Below are positions 10,514 to 21,498 of a stretch of DNA of 64,000 nt, in pieces. The stretch spans positions 41,933,718 to 41,997,717 of the forward strand of contig OX465590.1 of assembly GCA_950022655.1 (NCBI GenBank), in the 5' to 3' direction. The position numbers and the translations under genes are program-made. The notes under the pieces were generated by a model, which had not been told where the DNA came from, made no database searches, and saw only the letters and a list, made by a program, of their open reading frames with translations. The stretch is from Alentia gelatinosa (lineage: Eukaryota > Annelida > Polychaeta > Phyllodocida > Polynoidae). Each line of letters begins with the position of its first letter. Within the stretch, counting starts at the first letter, position 1.

Positions 10514-12214
10514 ATGAAGGGGTGAGTATGAATCACATTTGAAGTATTGTATACCTACAATATAACAGATGACTAAACTACATTTTTCGGTGTCTAGGTT
10601 TATACCTTATTAATCTCTTATCTCCTTATTATATTTCAGGAAGGCATATTAGGGACTATGGTGGGATGTGAGTTCAAATAGTGTTTCCCTCAAAGATCTT
10701 ATAGATTGACTTGTGCTGCGTATCTAATTAGTTTAAGTAAGCACTTGTTTATATATAACAACTAAAGGAAAAGTATTCTTTGGAATTACAATATGAAAAC
10801 ATTGCATCTTTCCCAAACCAAGTCTTTTTTTCTCCATTTTTTGCCTACTTTAACAATGCTTTGACATATTAGCAGATATCACAAGAAGGTTTTCTTTGGT
10901 ACTTTTCTATTTTCATAACAAAACAGTCCATTTTGACTTCTATTATGAGTACAACAAAAGCTAGGGTATCAAGATAATTGTAAAATAATTATCTACTTAA
11001 TCAAACTGGGTTAAGATTTTTGTTCCACATGGAATTCTTTAGAATCTTCACTCATATTCTAGGAGTCAAACATTTTGCCTAACTTTTAACATGATTTCTG
11101 AGAAAATGCATACAAAATTAAAACAGATCAACTACCTGAATAAATTTAACATGTACATGACAATAAAGCTCATAATCTTAGGTTTTATATGCTACCTTTG
11201 GCAAATTTGTATCTTGTTTAAAGCCTAAGTTATGACAAACTAGGTCCAAAATAACTAGTTTTCAGTCCCCAATATGGTTGCACGGCCTATAGTGATAATG
11301 CATTCTCTTTGGGGCGATGTAGCATTCATGATTGGGGACTCCTCTACATGTTGAAGAGAGAAGTAAGTACAATAAGACTACCAAATGGGGTTCAGGTACC
11401 AGCCAAGCACAGTACCAGCCCTCACTTGTTGTCTGACACTAGAGCAGACTAGACTTTTTCCCAAGAGGAAAATTATATGCTTACTTAGGTGAAAACCTTA
11501 AACCATCTCTAGATATATGGAATGGGACACTTTGAATGAATCCACAATATTGTGATCACTGTATTACCCTCTCTCTTTTAGCGCATCAATTCTTGCTGTA
11601 CTTGCTTTGGCAATCATTGCCTTTGGGGATTCGGCTAATGGCAGTTGTCCACCTGTGAAACCAGTGTGTATGGCAGATGATTCAAATTGTGCACTCCAGG
11701 CACATGGAGATGTTCCTTTCTGTTCGTAAGTGCTTTAATCTGTTATAATGAATATATTTGGCAAAGTGGCAGCAGAAATATAATTTTAGATCTCTACCAA
11801 AAGCTCAGATTGTTCCTATTTCTATAGTATATATATTCTACAATAGTATGGAGTGAATATGTTTCAGAATAACAATTACCATGGAGACCCTGTTCAACTT
11901 TTCAAAAGAAAAGGATCTTTATCAAATAAATATCAGGAAGAAATACACCCTCCAGTAGACTGCAGTTGGATTGAAAGCTTAATACATTCACCAAATGCCT
12001 TGATCTTGATCTTGATAATTAAAGTTACAAATGTTGTCAAAATATTTCCAGGACAAATCTACCTAAGGACTGTCACTGCCACAAGTTGGATCCTAACGGG
12101 GATATACTCATCTGGGCAGCGTATGTGTTTGAAGGTTGTGATGCATCTTCCTCCTCCTCCTCCTCCTCCTCTAGCAGTAGTTCTAAGAATGTTGAGGTGA
12201 AGATCATATCCTAG
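10514..12214 (+). CDS. Small secreted cysteine-rich protein with poly-Ser tail, copy 1 (3 exons)
   Basis: A spliced gene inferred from GT-AG sites that keep phase. Exon 1 coding part is 10514-10521 (ATG AAG GG, donor GTGAGT), exon 2 is 11582-11725 (acceptor TTTTAG, donor GTAAGT) and exon 3 is 12052-12214 (acceptor TTTCCAG, stop TAG 12212-12214). The product is 104 residues. Residues 1 to about 23 form a signal peptide (MKG, then hydrophobic ASILAVLALAIIAF, then GDSANG). The mature part has seven cysteines and includes CPPVKPVCMADDSNC and KDCHCHKLDPNGD. It ends in 13 consecutive serines and NVEVKIIS. An odd cysteine count allows a free thiol or a dimer. The family is not recognised; a secreted structural, matrix or defence peptide is possible but unproven. 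A TATA box lies at 10432 and a poly(A) signal at 12377. Exon 3 is also open in another frame, which I rejected because it breaks the splice phase. Confidence 0.7.
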
Positions 12215-12376
12215 ATGTAGTTCTCTGACTCTTCCATACAGACCTGAATGGCGATTTGCAACACTCAATGACCAACAATGTATTTGAGTAGTTTGGTGGA
12301 CAAAAGACTTAACCTATGAACAATTTCTGGTGTTAATAAGGAATATGCATTGTAATTTGGAATGCCTTTATATCGA

Positions 12377-12382
12377 AATAAA
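12377..12382 (+). terminator. Polyadenylation signal, secreted-protein gene copy 1
   Basis: AATAAA lies 163 bases after the stop codon. The 3' UTR upstream (12217-12400) has a diverged match at 25461-25643. Confidence 0.6.
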
Positions 12383-12399
12383 ATTGAAAAAGAATTTGC

Positions 12400-13077
12400 C
12401 TCTCATTGTTGATATTTCTGCAAATTGTTTCCCTTGTTATACAAAGAAAAAGCAGCGTCCAAAAAAATCTCTACTCCTCAGATTTTAGATGGCATCTAGT
12501 TCTAAAGAATATATTTACATGAACAAAGTGGACAATGGATTATAAGATATATGATGTCAATGATTATCATATGTATATGTTAGTCTCTGTATTTAAAATT
12601 CTCCCTACTGTGCGAATAAGTTGATCTGGAAGGATCTGTGTAACGCTTCCAGCAGAATTTTTTTTTTTACTTCCCAGCTGTCGCTCAAGCTGTACGCCTC
12701 GTTTTTCTGTATATGTTAGTCTATATTACATATTGAATGATTGCCTGACGTTCTACTTTTATAGGCCATGTGTGCTATTCTCAGCTTCTCAGAAGTTAAT
12801 TTACCATTAGCAAAGCGTTGTGACATTCTTGAGACTACAAATCATCAAATGTATAACTTGATTTAATGATTACAACAACCTACAGAAAAGAATGACTGTC
12901 TGAGGGTTTTTTTCTAATTTTCACTTCTGAATCTTTCTTTTTTTATTAAAATGAGCTTTGCTCTTTCATTTCCATAAATTCTCATTGCCTCAATGTCATA
13001 TTATTCATATATTACGCACTCCTGTCCATAGTGTGTTTATATCACTAGAATCCACTACACTAGTGCTCATCAGGTAA
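12400..13077. other. Intergenic AT-rich spacer before LINE-B, copy 1
   Basis: No coding exon or terminal repeat recognised between the gene's poly(A) site and the LINE. Short T runs occur (12660, 12907, 12941). The same spacer is repeated at 17984-18661. Confidence 0.4.
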
Positions 13078-14790
13078 ATAATAGATGACTTAAAAAAGAA
13101 AAAAGGAGATATATTTTCAACGATTAATGTCAGAAGTATGTATAAAAGACTCGAGGAACTTAAATGTGTATTCCCTTATTGTAGTTATGTAGCAGTCACC
13201 GAAACTTGGCTCAAGGAAAAATGTGACTCAAGTCTGTTAAAAGTACCGAATATGACAATTTTTAGAAACGATAGAGACTATCCTGAAAAGGAATGTGGGG
13301 GAGGGATTGCCCTCTATGTGCACAATAGTAAAGTGAGCTATGTTGAAAAACTTAATAACTTTTGCCACTCGACAGCCAAATACGAAATCATGACTCACCT
13401 CGTATCTGAACCAAATCATAAAAAACTAATGATAGTAACAGTATATCGGCCTCCCCACAAAGATGAAAAGGCATGCTATAACAAACTAGATGAAATAATC
13501 AATGACAGAAAATTTAAAAATAGAGAGATCTGGGTCCTTGGGGACTTCAATGTCAACGCAAATATTACAAGTAGTAGTAAATATCAAACCATGAGAACAT
13601 TTCTATTTAGGAATAAATTAAACCTGGTCCACACACCGGATACCTACCTCCATAAACGTGGCCGCAGCAGATTAGACCACATATATACAAACTGCAGCAT
13701 AGTGAGTGAATCAGGTTGTCTCGATCTATACGTTAGCGATCACATACCGATATATGCACTAAGAAAGAAGGACAGAAATCAAATAACATCGTTAAAAATC
13801 AAAGGTAGAAACTATAACAAACTGAACAATGAAGACTTAAAGAAACATGTCAGGGCTTATGATATGAGTACAGATGATGAGACTCACAAGGATATGCTAA
13901 AGGATACCAACCTTGAGTTTACTAACTATATCACAGAGTATTTAGACCAAATATGTCCAGTGAAGGAGTTTGAAATCAAACTACACTATGGGTTGGAACT
14001 CACACATGATATAAAAAGAAATATTAAACGCCGGAGAAATTTGTTAAAAAAAACTATGCGCGACAGTCGTAAGAAACCGACTCTACTTCCTGAGATCAGA
14101 AAGCTACAAAGATGTATAAATCGAGATACTCGTAAACTCAAGGCAAAAGTTATAAAAGAGAAACTAGAAACTAACCGGAAAAATCCCAAAAAGTTCTGGC
14201 GAGTGGTTAACGACGATTTGTGGCAGAGTAGAAACAGTGATAACACAACGGTACCTTTTAAAGACAACGCAGGACCGGCCGATATGGATGTATTCTTTGC
14301 TAACATAGGAGAGAAGTTAGCTAGGGAATGTATAGTAAACAACAACGTTGACAGGGTACTACTGCATACACCGAACATAGAAGGTAGAGAAGAGTTTAAC
14401 TTAGAAGAAATAACAGCTGACCAAGTGATCAAAGTTATAAGTCAACTAGAAACTGATAAGAATACTGGCATAGACTACCTAAAAATCAGTATATTAAAGC
14501 AAGTATTGATATACAATCCAAATATTATTGTTTTAATGTTCAACAAGATGGTGGGGACATCGAGGTTTCCCCAAACACTAAAGAATGGAACGATCACACC
14601 ATTACCCAAATCTGGTACGTTATATGACTTTAACAATTGGAGACCAGTTAGTGTACTGCCAACTATATCAAAACTGCTGGAGAAACTAATACATGATCAA
14701 CTAATGAAATTTTTAATTGGAGAAAATGTTATAAATAGACATCAGTATGGCTTCATGCCAGGTCGCTCGACTAGTCAGAGACTAGCTTAG
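13078..14790 (+). CDS. LINE-B ORF2 endonuclease and N-terminal RT, copy 1 (broken)
   Basis: Encodes an APE-type endonuclease with FSTINVRSM, VTETWLKE (catalytic Glu present), GDFNVN and VSDHIPIY, then the start of the reverse transcriptase (NWRPVSVLPTISKLLEKLIH, QYGFMPGRSTSQ). The frame ends at TAG just after GRSTSQRLA. The related LINE-C has about 22 residues between GRSTTQ and FIDFKKAF, whereas about 9 remain here, so a small deletion with frameshift removed part of the RT palm. The first Met (13138) lies inside the endonuclease motif and is unlikely to be the true start. Confidence 0.8.
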   Translation: MIDDLKKKKGDIFSTINVRSMYKRLEELKCVFPYCSYVAVTETWLKEKCDSSLLKVPNMTIFRNDRDYPEKECGGGIALYVHNSKVSYVEKLNNFCHSTAKYEIMTHLVSEPNHKKLMIVTVYRPPHKDEKACYNKLDEIINDRKFKNREIWVLGDFNVNANITSSSKYQTMRTFLFRNKLNLVHTPDTYLHKRGRSRLDHIYTNCSIVSESGCLDLYVSDHIPIYALRKKDRNQITSLKIKGRNYNKLNNEDLKKHVRAYDMSTDDETHKDMLKDTNLEFTNYITEYLDQICPVKEFEIKLHYGLELTHDIKRNIKRRRNLLKKTMRDSRKKPTLLPEIRKLQRCINRDTRKLKAKVIKEKLETNRKNPKKFWRVVNDDLWQSRNSDNTTVPFKDNAGPADMDVFFANIGEKLARECIVNNNVDRVLLHTPNIEGREEFNLEEITADQVIKVISQLETDKNTGIDYLKISILKQVLIYNPNIIVLMFNKMVGTSRFPQTLKNGTITPLPKSGTLYDFNNWRPVSVLPTISKLLEKLIHDQLMKFLIGENVINRHQYGFMPGRSTSQRLA

Positions 14791-15056
14791 AACGAAAATA
14801 TTTGAACTTATGTGCCTTTATCGACCTTCGAAAGGCGTTTGATTCTGTTGACCACGAATTGTTAATAAAATGTTTTATGAGTACTGGTATGAGCATTAGC
14901 ACTATATCTCTTTTAAGATCGTATTTAACAAATCGAACTCAAAGATTAAAATGTAACGGAGCAATAAGCGAGTATATAGGAAATGATTATGGTGTCCCGC
15001 AAGGATCAGTGTTAGGTCCTGTTATGTTTATTTTATTTGTGAATTGCATTTTTGAT
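13078..15056 (+). mobile_element. LINE-B copy 1, truncated by duplication breakpoint
   Basis: Non-LTR retrotransposon of the same family as LINE-C. Its 5' end is truncated: the open frame starts after TAA at 13075-13077 with no Met before the conserved endonuclease motif INVRSM. Its 3' end is cut at 15056 by the duplication junction, so the YADD box and C-terminus are missing. See copy 2 for the fuller element. Confidence 0.85.
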
Positions 15057-15062
15057 TTTTGA
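14802..15062 (+). CDS. LINE-B RT fragment, copy 1, cut at junction
   Basis: Resumes the RT in another frame: CAFIDLRKAFDSVDHELL (motif A) and YGVPQGSVLGPVMFILFVNC. LINE sequence ends at 15056; the last codons come from the 4-T filler and the start of copy 2. Confidence 0.8.
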   Translation: MNLCAFIDLRKAFDSVDHELLIKCFMSTGMSISTISLLRSYLTNRTQRLKCNGAISEYIGNDYGVPQGSVLGPVMFILFVNCIFDF

Positions 15063-16015
15063 TGAACACAAAATAGGAAAGCCAAGACTGCCAGTGCTTA
15101 AGAGGTGTGTAGAGTGTGGGTGGGAATGAAAAAAATGGTTATCAGTGGGTAAGTGAGTAGATAATAGAATGGTTCACTGGTTTAGAGAAGGTGTCCATGA
15201 TGCAGGAGCAGTGAGAGTTTGGTCATTGTACCTTTGAATGGAAAGTTTAGGCATCCCTGCCTGAAATGCCTGAGTGGTCGCTTTCAGGTATCTTGTGGTG
15301 TCAGTACATATTAAATTTTAATCTAGAAATTCATTCATCTAGAAATCTTAGATATATCATACCTACATTTTGTAGAAATTTCATCTTTATTGATCAATTA
15401 CTTCCTATTATAATACAAAAAGCTATATTTTCATACAATGTGGGAAATGTGGCAATCCCTGGTTGATGTCTTGAGGCATCAACCGGTATAAAGAGGCTAG
15501 GAGTTACAAAATTTGATTGCATCATGTAAATGTAATTTTCACACCACATGAGTAGTTCTTATCGAATAGCTCAGAAGGAAGCATTGGGTCCTTTACCTGA
15601 TGGTTTTTTGATACTTATAGATCCATATGGGGTAGAACATAATATCAATATCAGATGTCGTCATAGGCATTCTATACTGACAACAAAATGCTACTACTAG
15701 AATATTTTCTCATGTTTACTTTCAGGATAATTATTTTGTTCATTTTAAGGAATTCGGTTAGGAATCTCTGCTCAATAAGAAAGAATGAAGACAAGTTCTC
15801 TTATCCGGAACAAGGGCCAATACAAAATAGTAAATGGGTAGAGGGCAGGTGCTTTACAACATTTAGCTGGATATTTCATCTAAATACAGCTTTATTGAAT
15901 CAATGCATGAGTAAGTCAATATTTTTTACAGTCAGATGAGTTGACCATCTGTTTTCTATGGCATTCTTTCTTCAGGGATTCCATTTTGGTTGCCACCTTA
16001 ATCATGAAAAGCATG

Positions 16016-16024
16016 TATATAAAT
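16016..16024 (+). promoter_or_regulatory. TATA box of secreted-protein gene, copy 2
   Basis: Same TATATAAAT as copy 1, at the constant 5,584-base offset. Confidence 0.5.
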
Positions 16025-16097
16025 TGAAAGGATCAGGCAGATTCCTGTATCAGACCAAACTAGAAGACCAAGAAGAAGACTTATCAAGAAAGGAAAG

Positions 16098-17798
16098 ATG
16101 AAGGGGTGAGTATGAATCACATTTGAAGTATTGTATACCTACAATATAACAGATGACTAAACTACATTTTTCGGTGTCTAGGTTTATACCTTATTAATCT
16201 CTTATCTCCTTATTATATTTCAGGAAGGCATATTAGGGACTATGGTGGGATGTGAGTTCAAATAGTGTTTCCCTCAAAGATCTTATAGATTGACTTGTGC
16301 TGCGTATCTAATTAGTTTAAGTAAGCACTTGTTTATATATAACAACTAAAGGAAAAGTATTCTTTGGAATTACAATATGAAAACATTGCATCTTTCCCAA
16401 ACCAAGTCTTTTTTTCTCCATTTTTTGCCTACTTTAACAATGCTTTGACATATTAGCAGATATCACAAGAAGGTTTTCTTTGGTACTTTTCTATTTTCAT
16501 AACAAAACAGTCCATTTTGACTTCTATTATGAGTACAACAAAAGCTAGGGTATCAAGATAATTGTAAAATAATTATCTACTTAATCAAACTGGGTTAAGA
16601 TTTTTGTTCCACATGGAATTCTTTAGAATCTTCACTCATATTCTAGGAGTCAAACATTTTGCCTAACTTTTAACATGATTTCTGAGAAAATGCATACAAA
16701 ATTAAAACAGATCAACTACCTGAATAAATTTAACATGTACATGACAATAAAGCTCATAATCTTAGGTTTTATATGCTACCTTTGGCAAATTTGTATCTTG
16801 TTTAAAGCCTAAGTTATGACAAACTAGGTCCAAAATAACTAGTTTTCAGTCCCCAATATGGTTGCACGGCCTATAGTGATAATGCATTCTCTTTGGGGCG
16901 ATGTAGCATTCATGATTGGGGACTCCTCTACATGTTGAAGAGAGAAGTAAGTACAATAAGACTACCAAATGGGGTTCAGGTACCAGCCAAGCACAGTACC
17001 AGCCCTCACTTGTTGTCTGACACTAGAGCAGACTAGACTTTTTCCCAAGAGGAAAATTATATGCTTACTTAGGTGAAAACCTTAAACCATCTCTAGATAT
17101 ATGGAATGGGACACTTTGAATGAATCCACAATATTGTGATCACTGTATTACCCTCTCTCTTTTAGCGCATCAATTCTTGCTGTACTTGCTTTGGCAATCA
17201 TTGCCTTTGGGGATTCGGCTAATGGCAGTTGTCCACCTGTGAAACCAGTGTGTATGGCAGATGATTCAAATTGTGCACTCCAGGCACATGGAGATGTTCC
17301 TTTCTGTTCGTAAGTGCTTTAATCTGTTATAATGAATATATTTGGCAAAGTGGCAGCAGAAATATAATTTTAGATCTCTACCAAAAGCTCAGATTGTTCC
17401 TATTTCTATAGTATATATATTCTACAATAGTATGGAGTGAATATGTTTCAGAATAACAATTACCATGGAGACCCTGTTCAACTTTTCAAAAGAAAAGGAT
17501 CTTTATCAAATAAATATCAGGAAGAAATACACCCTCCAGTAGACTGCAGTTGGATTGAAAGCTTAATACATTCACCAAATGCCTTGATCTTGATCTTGAT
17601 AATTAAAGTTACAAATGTTGTCAAAATATTTCCAGGACAAATCTACCTAAGGACTGTCACTGCCACAAGTTGGATCCTAACGGGGATATACTCATCTGGG
17701 CAGCGTATGTGTTTGAAGGTTGTGATGCATCTTCCTCCTCCTCCTCCTCCTCCTCTAGCAGTAGTTCTAAGAATGTTGAGGTGAAGATCATATCCTAG
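16098..17798 (+). CDS. Small secreted cysteine-rich protein with poly-Ser tail, copy 2 (3 exons)
   Basis: Duplicate of the gene at 10514-12214. Exons: 16098-16105, 17166-17309 and 17636-17798. Splice sites and phase are unchanged and I saw no coding difference. The predicted product is again 104 residues with an N-terminal signal peptide, seven cysteines in the mature part, an HCHK motif near residue 58-62, and 13 serines near the C-terminus. Its own TATA box (16016) and poly(A) signal (17961) are present, so it could be expressed independently. The function is unknown. If the duplication is a genome-assembly error, this is the same gene as copy 1. Confidence 0.68.
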
Positions 17799-17960
17799 AT
17801 GTAGTTCTCTGACTCTTCCATACAGACCTGAATGGCGATTTGCAACACTCAATGACCAACAATGTATTTGAGTAGTTTGGTGGACAAAAGACTTAACCTA
17901 TGAACAATTTCTGGTGTTAATAAGGAATATGCATTGTAATTTGGAATGCCTTTATATCGA

Positions 17961-17966
17961 AATAAA
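17961..17966 (+). terminator. Polyadenylation signal, secreted-protein gene copy 2
   Basis: AATAAA at the duplicated position. Confidence 0.6.
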
Positions 17967-18661
17967 ATTGAAAAAGAATTTGCCTCTCATTGTTGATATT
18001 TCTGCAAATTGTTTCCCTTGTTATACAAAGAAAAAGCAGCGTCCAAAAAAATCTCTACTCCTCAGATTTTAGATGGCATCTAGTTCTAAAGAATATATTT
18101 ACATGAACAAAGTGGACAATGGATTATAAGATATATGATGTCAATGATTATCATATGTATATGTTAGTCTCTGTATTTAAAATTCTCCCTACTGTGCGAA
18201 TAAGTTGATCTGGAAGGATCTGTGTAACGCTTCCAGCAGAATTTTTTTTTTTACTTCCCAGCTGTCGCTCAAGCTGTACGCCTCGTTTTTCTGTATATGT
18301 TAGTCTATATTACATATTGAATGATTGCCTGACGTTCTACTTTTATAGGCCATGTGTGCTATTCTCAGCTTCTCAGAAGTTAATTTACCATTAGCAAAGC
18401 GTTGTGACATTCTTGAGACTACAAATCATCAAATGTATAACTTGATTTAATGATTACAACAACCTACAGAAAAGAATGACTGTCTGAGGGTTTTTTTCTA
18501 ATTTTCACTTCTGAATCTTTCTTTTTTTATTAAAATGAGCTTTGCTCTTTCATTTCCATAAATTCTCATTGCCTCAATGTCATATTATTCATATATTACG
18601 CACTCCTGTCCATAGTGTGTTTATATCACTAGAATCCACTACACTAGTGCTCATCAGGTAA

Positions 18662-20374
18662 ATAATAGATGACTTAAAAAAGAAAAAAGGAGATATATTT
18701 TCAACGATTAATGTCAGAAGTATGTATAAAAGACTCGAGGAACTTAAATGTGTATTCCCTTATTGTAGTTATGTAGCAGTCACCGAAACTTGGCTCAAGG
18801 AAAAATGTGACTCAAGTCTGTTAAAAGTACCGAATATGACAATTTTTAGAAACGATAGAGACTATCCTGAAAAGGAATGTGGGGGAGGGATTGCCCTCTA
18901 TGTGCACAATAGTAAAGTGAGCTATGTTGAAAAACTTAATAACTTTTGCCACTCGACAGCCAAATACGAAATCATGACTCACCTCGTATCTGAACCAAAT
19001 CATAAAAAACTAATGATAGTAACAGTATATCGGCCTCCCCACAAAGATGAAAAGGCATGCTATAACAAACTAGATGAAATAATCAATGACAGAAAATTTA
19101 AAAATAGAGAGATCTGGGTCCTTGGGGACTTCAATGTCAACGCAAATATTACAAGTAGTAGTAAATATCAAACCATGAGAACATTTCTATTTAGGAATAA
19201 ATTAAACCTGGTCCACACACCGGATACCTACCTCCATAAACGTGGCCGCAGCAGATTAGACCACATATATACAAACTGCAGCATAGTGAGTGAATCAGGT
19301 TGTCTCGATCTATACGTTAGCGATCACATACCGATATATGCACTAAGAAAGAAGGACAGAAATCAAATAACATCGTTAAAAATCAAAGGTAGAAACTATA
19401 ACAAACTGAACAATGAAGACTTAAAGAAACATGTCAGGGCTTATGATATGAGTACAGATGATGAGACTCACAAGGATATGCTAAAGGATACCAACCTTGA
19501 GTTTACTAACTATATCACAGAGTATTTAGACCAAATATGTCCAGTGAAGGAGTTTGAAATCAAACTACACTATGGGTTGGAACTCACACATGATATAAAA
19601 AGAAATATTAAACGCCGGAGAAATTTGTTAAAAAAAACTATGCGCGACAGTCGTAAGAAACCGACTCTACTTCCTGAGATCAGAAAGCTACAAAGATGTA
19701 TAAATCGAGATACTCGTAAACTCAAGGCAAAATTTATAAAAGAGAAACTAGAAACTAACCGGAAAAATCCCAAAAAGTTCTGGCGAGTGGTTAACGACGA
19801 TTTGTGGCAGAGTAGAAACAGTGATAACACAACGGTACCTTTTAAAGACAACGCAGGACCGGCCGATATGGATGTATTCTTTGCTAACATAGGAGAGAAG
19901 TTAGCTAGGGAATGTATAGTAAACAACAACGTTGACAGGGTACTACTGCATACACCGAACATAGAAGGTAGAGAAGAGTTTAACTTAGAAGAAATAACAG
20001 CTGACCAAGTGATCAAAGTTATAAGTCAACTAGAAACTGATAAGAATACTGGCATAGACTACCTAAAAATCAGTATATTAAAGCAAGTATTGATATACAA
20101 TCCAAATATTATTGTTTTAATGTTCAACAAGATGGTGGGGACATCGAGGTTTCCCCAAACACTAAAGAATGGAACGATCACACCATTACCCAAATCTGGT
20201 ACGTTATATGACTTTAACAATTGGAGACCAGTTAGTGTACTGCCAACTATATCAAAACTGCTGGAGAAACTAATACATGATCAACTAATGAAATTTTTAA
20301 TTGGAGAAAATGTTATAAATAGACATCAGTATGGCTTCATGCCAGGTCGCTCGACTAGTCAGAGACTAGCTTAG
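18662..20374 (+). CDS. LINE-B ORF2 endonuclease and N-terminal RT, copy 2 (broken)
   Basis: Same content as 13078-14790: APE endonuclease with VTETWL, GDFNVN and VSDH, then RT start to GRSTSQ followed by a stop. It differs from copy 1 by one replacement in the linker between endonuclease and RT: Val in KLKAKVIKEKL becomes Phe (T at 19733). It carries the same deletion, so the lesion predates the duplication. Confidence 0.8.
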   Translation: MIDDLKKKKGDIFSTINVRSMYKRLEELKCVFPYCSYVAVTETWLKEKCDSSLLKVPNMTIFRNDRDYPEKECGGGIALYVHNSKVSYVEKLNNFCHSTAKYEIMTHLVSEPNHKKLMIVTVYRPPHKDEKACYNKLDEIINDRKFKNREIWVLGDFNVNANITSSSKYQTMRTFLFRNKLNLVHTPDTYLHKRGRSRLDHIYTNCSIVSESGCLDLYVSDHIPIYALRKKDRNQITSLKIKGRNYNKLNNEDLKKHVRAYDMSTDDETHKDMLKDTNLEFTNYITEYLDQICPVKEFEIKLHYGLELTHDIKRNIKRRRNLLKKTMRDSRKKPTLLPEIRKLQRCINRDTRKLKAKFIKEKLETNRKNPKKFWRVVNDDLWQSRNSDNTTVPFKDNAGPADMDVFFANIGEKLARECIVNNNVDRVLLHTPNIEGREEFNLEEITADQVIKVISQLETDKNTGIDYLKISILKQVLIYNPNIIVLMFNKMVGTSRFPQTLKNGTITPLPKSGTLYDFNNWRPVSVLPTISKLLEKLIHDQLMKFLIGENVINRHQYGFMPGRSTSQRLA

Positions 20375-20385
20375 AACGAAAATAT

Positions 20386-21204
20386 TTGAACTTATGTGCC
20401 TTTATCGACCTTCGAAAGGCGTTTGATTCTGTTGACCACGAATTGTTAATAAAATGTTTTATGAGTACTGGTATGAGCATTAGCACTATATCTCTTTTAA
20501 GATCGTATTTAACAAATCGAACTCAAAGATTAAAATGTAACGGAGCAATAAGCGAGTATATAGGAAATGATTATGGTGTCCCGCAAGGATCAGTGTTAGG
20601 TCCTGTTATGTTTATTTTATTTGTGAATTGCATTTTTGATGTATTTGAGTTTTCCCATGTCACAATGTATGCAGACGATCTGGTAATGATTGTCTCAGGT
20701 AAAACAGAAACAGAGGTAATAAGAAAGATGCAATATGACCTTGATAAAATGACAGAATGGTTTACATCAAATATACTAACTATAAACGTAGGAAAATCTA
20801 AATTAATGTGGGTAATTCGTGGAAAGCAGGCACTTAGGGAAAAAACGTGTACAATAGGAAACACTGCTATGGAACTAGTAAATACATACAACTACCTTGG
20901 TATTATTATAGATCATAAGCTATCATTGAAACAGCAGTTAGCAAAAGTATTGAATGATACTCGTAAAAAAATATACAAATTAAGGAAATTGCGCTATTTT
21001 ATGAGTGAGAATACTACGTGCAAGCTTGTAAAACTTATGATTATGCCCAATATTGAATACGTAGATTTTGTTTACTACATGACGAACAAACTGGATAGAA
21101 TGAAGCTACAAGTGTGTGTAAATGATTGTCTAAGAACTGTCTTAAAGATTAAGAGATTTGAGCATGTTGCAGTCAGCGAGATGTATGAAAAATGTAAAAT
21201 ATGA
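20386..21204 (+). CDS. LINE-B RT core, copy 2, ends at premature TGA
   Basis: Contains the RT palm with FIDLRKAFDSVDH, GVPQGSVLGP and an intact MYADDLVMIVSG box, then the thumb (YNYLGIIIDHKLSLKQQ). The frame opens with TTG rather than ATG, because it is the middle of a larger ORF. It stops at TGA 21202-21204, but homology to LINE-C continues in the same frame (PLHIRRATHLLSLIRWWSN), so the stop is a nonsense mutation. CGA to TGA would be the simplest origin. Confidence 0.82.
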   Translation: MNLCAFIDLRKAFDSVDHELLIKCFMSTGMSISTISLLRSYLTNRTQRLKCNGAISEYIGNDYGVPQGSVLGPVMFILFVNCIFDVFEFSHVTMYADDLVMIVSGKTETEVIRKMQYDLDKMTEWFTSNILTINVGKSKLMWVIRGKQALREKTCTIGNTAMELVNTYNYLGIIIDHKLSLKQQLAKVLNDTRKKIYKLRKLRYFMSENTTCKLVKLMIMPNIEYVDFVYYMTNKLDRMKLQVCVNDCLRTVLKIKRFEHVAVSEMYEKCKI

Positions 21205-21498
21205 CCATTACATATCAGAAGGGCAACACATTTGCTTTCTTTAATCAGATGGTGGTCCAATGCACCGGAAAACGTACTAGAAACTAATACAAGAGTGACA
21301 AGGATGACGAATAAAGTACAGCTTAGAACAGTCAGACCTAGAACTGAAATGTATAGAAAGTGCCCAGTCTATCGGGGTATGCTCCTCTGGAACCTACTAA
21401 CAGAAGAACTGCAGAGAAATTGCAGCATCGTTAGCTTTAAAAAACTTGTAAAGGACTTTCTAATATCAGAAGGGATGCTACCAAATATACCATTTTAA
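21205..21498 (+). CDS. LINE-B C-terminal segment after premature stop
   Basis: In-frame continuation of ORF2. It resembles the C-terminus of LINE-C: IRRATHLLSLIRWWSN against VRRRLQILQHIRWWTKN, then RGMLLWNLLTEELQ against VGKQLWDKLDSDL. It ends at TAA 21496-21498. Confidence 0.75.
   Translation, partial: PLHIRRATHLLSLIRWWSNAPENVLETNTRVTRMTNKVQLRTVRPRTEMYRKCPVYRGMLLWNLLTEELQRNCSIVSFKKLVKDFLISEGMLPNIPF

Larger units (their letters stand above)
9477..15056 (+). repeat. Tandem duplication, copy 1 (5,580 bp)
   Basis: This segment recurs at 15061-20640 with a constant 5,584-base offset. It includes the secreted-protein gene and the 5' part of LINE-B. Copy 1 ends inside the LINE-B reverse transcriptase at GCATTTTTGAT and joins copy 2 through four extra T (15057-15060). 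The copies look nearly identical; the one difference I confirmed is G at 14149 against T at 19733. It is either a very recent duplication or an assembly artefact. Confidence 0.95.
15061..20640 (+). repeat. Tandem duplication, copy 2 (5,580 bp)
   Basis: Second copy of 9477-15056. Here the right end continues without a break into the remainder of LINE-B (20641 onward). That shows copy 2 has the original right flank and copy 1 the original left flank. The duplicated unit carries whole gene, promoter and poly(A) signal, so both genes could be expressed. Confidence 0.95.

Noticed and set aside
10639..10668. Possible 28-base microexon between TTTCAG and GTGAGT
   Set aside because: Including it puts a stop in frame right after the start codon; direct splicing of exon 1 to exon 2 gives a good signal peptide.
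11853..12200. 115-codon frame overlapping exon 3 of the secreted-protein gene
   Set aside because: It runs through the intron and uses another frame. The spliced model gives a signal peptide and phase-consistent exons.
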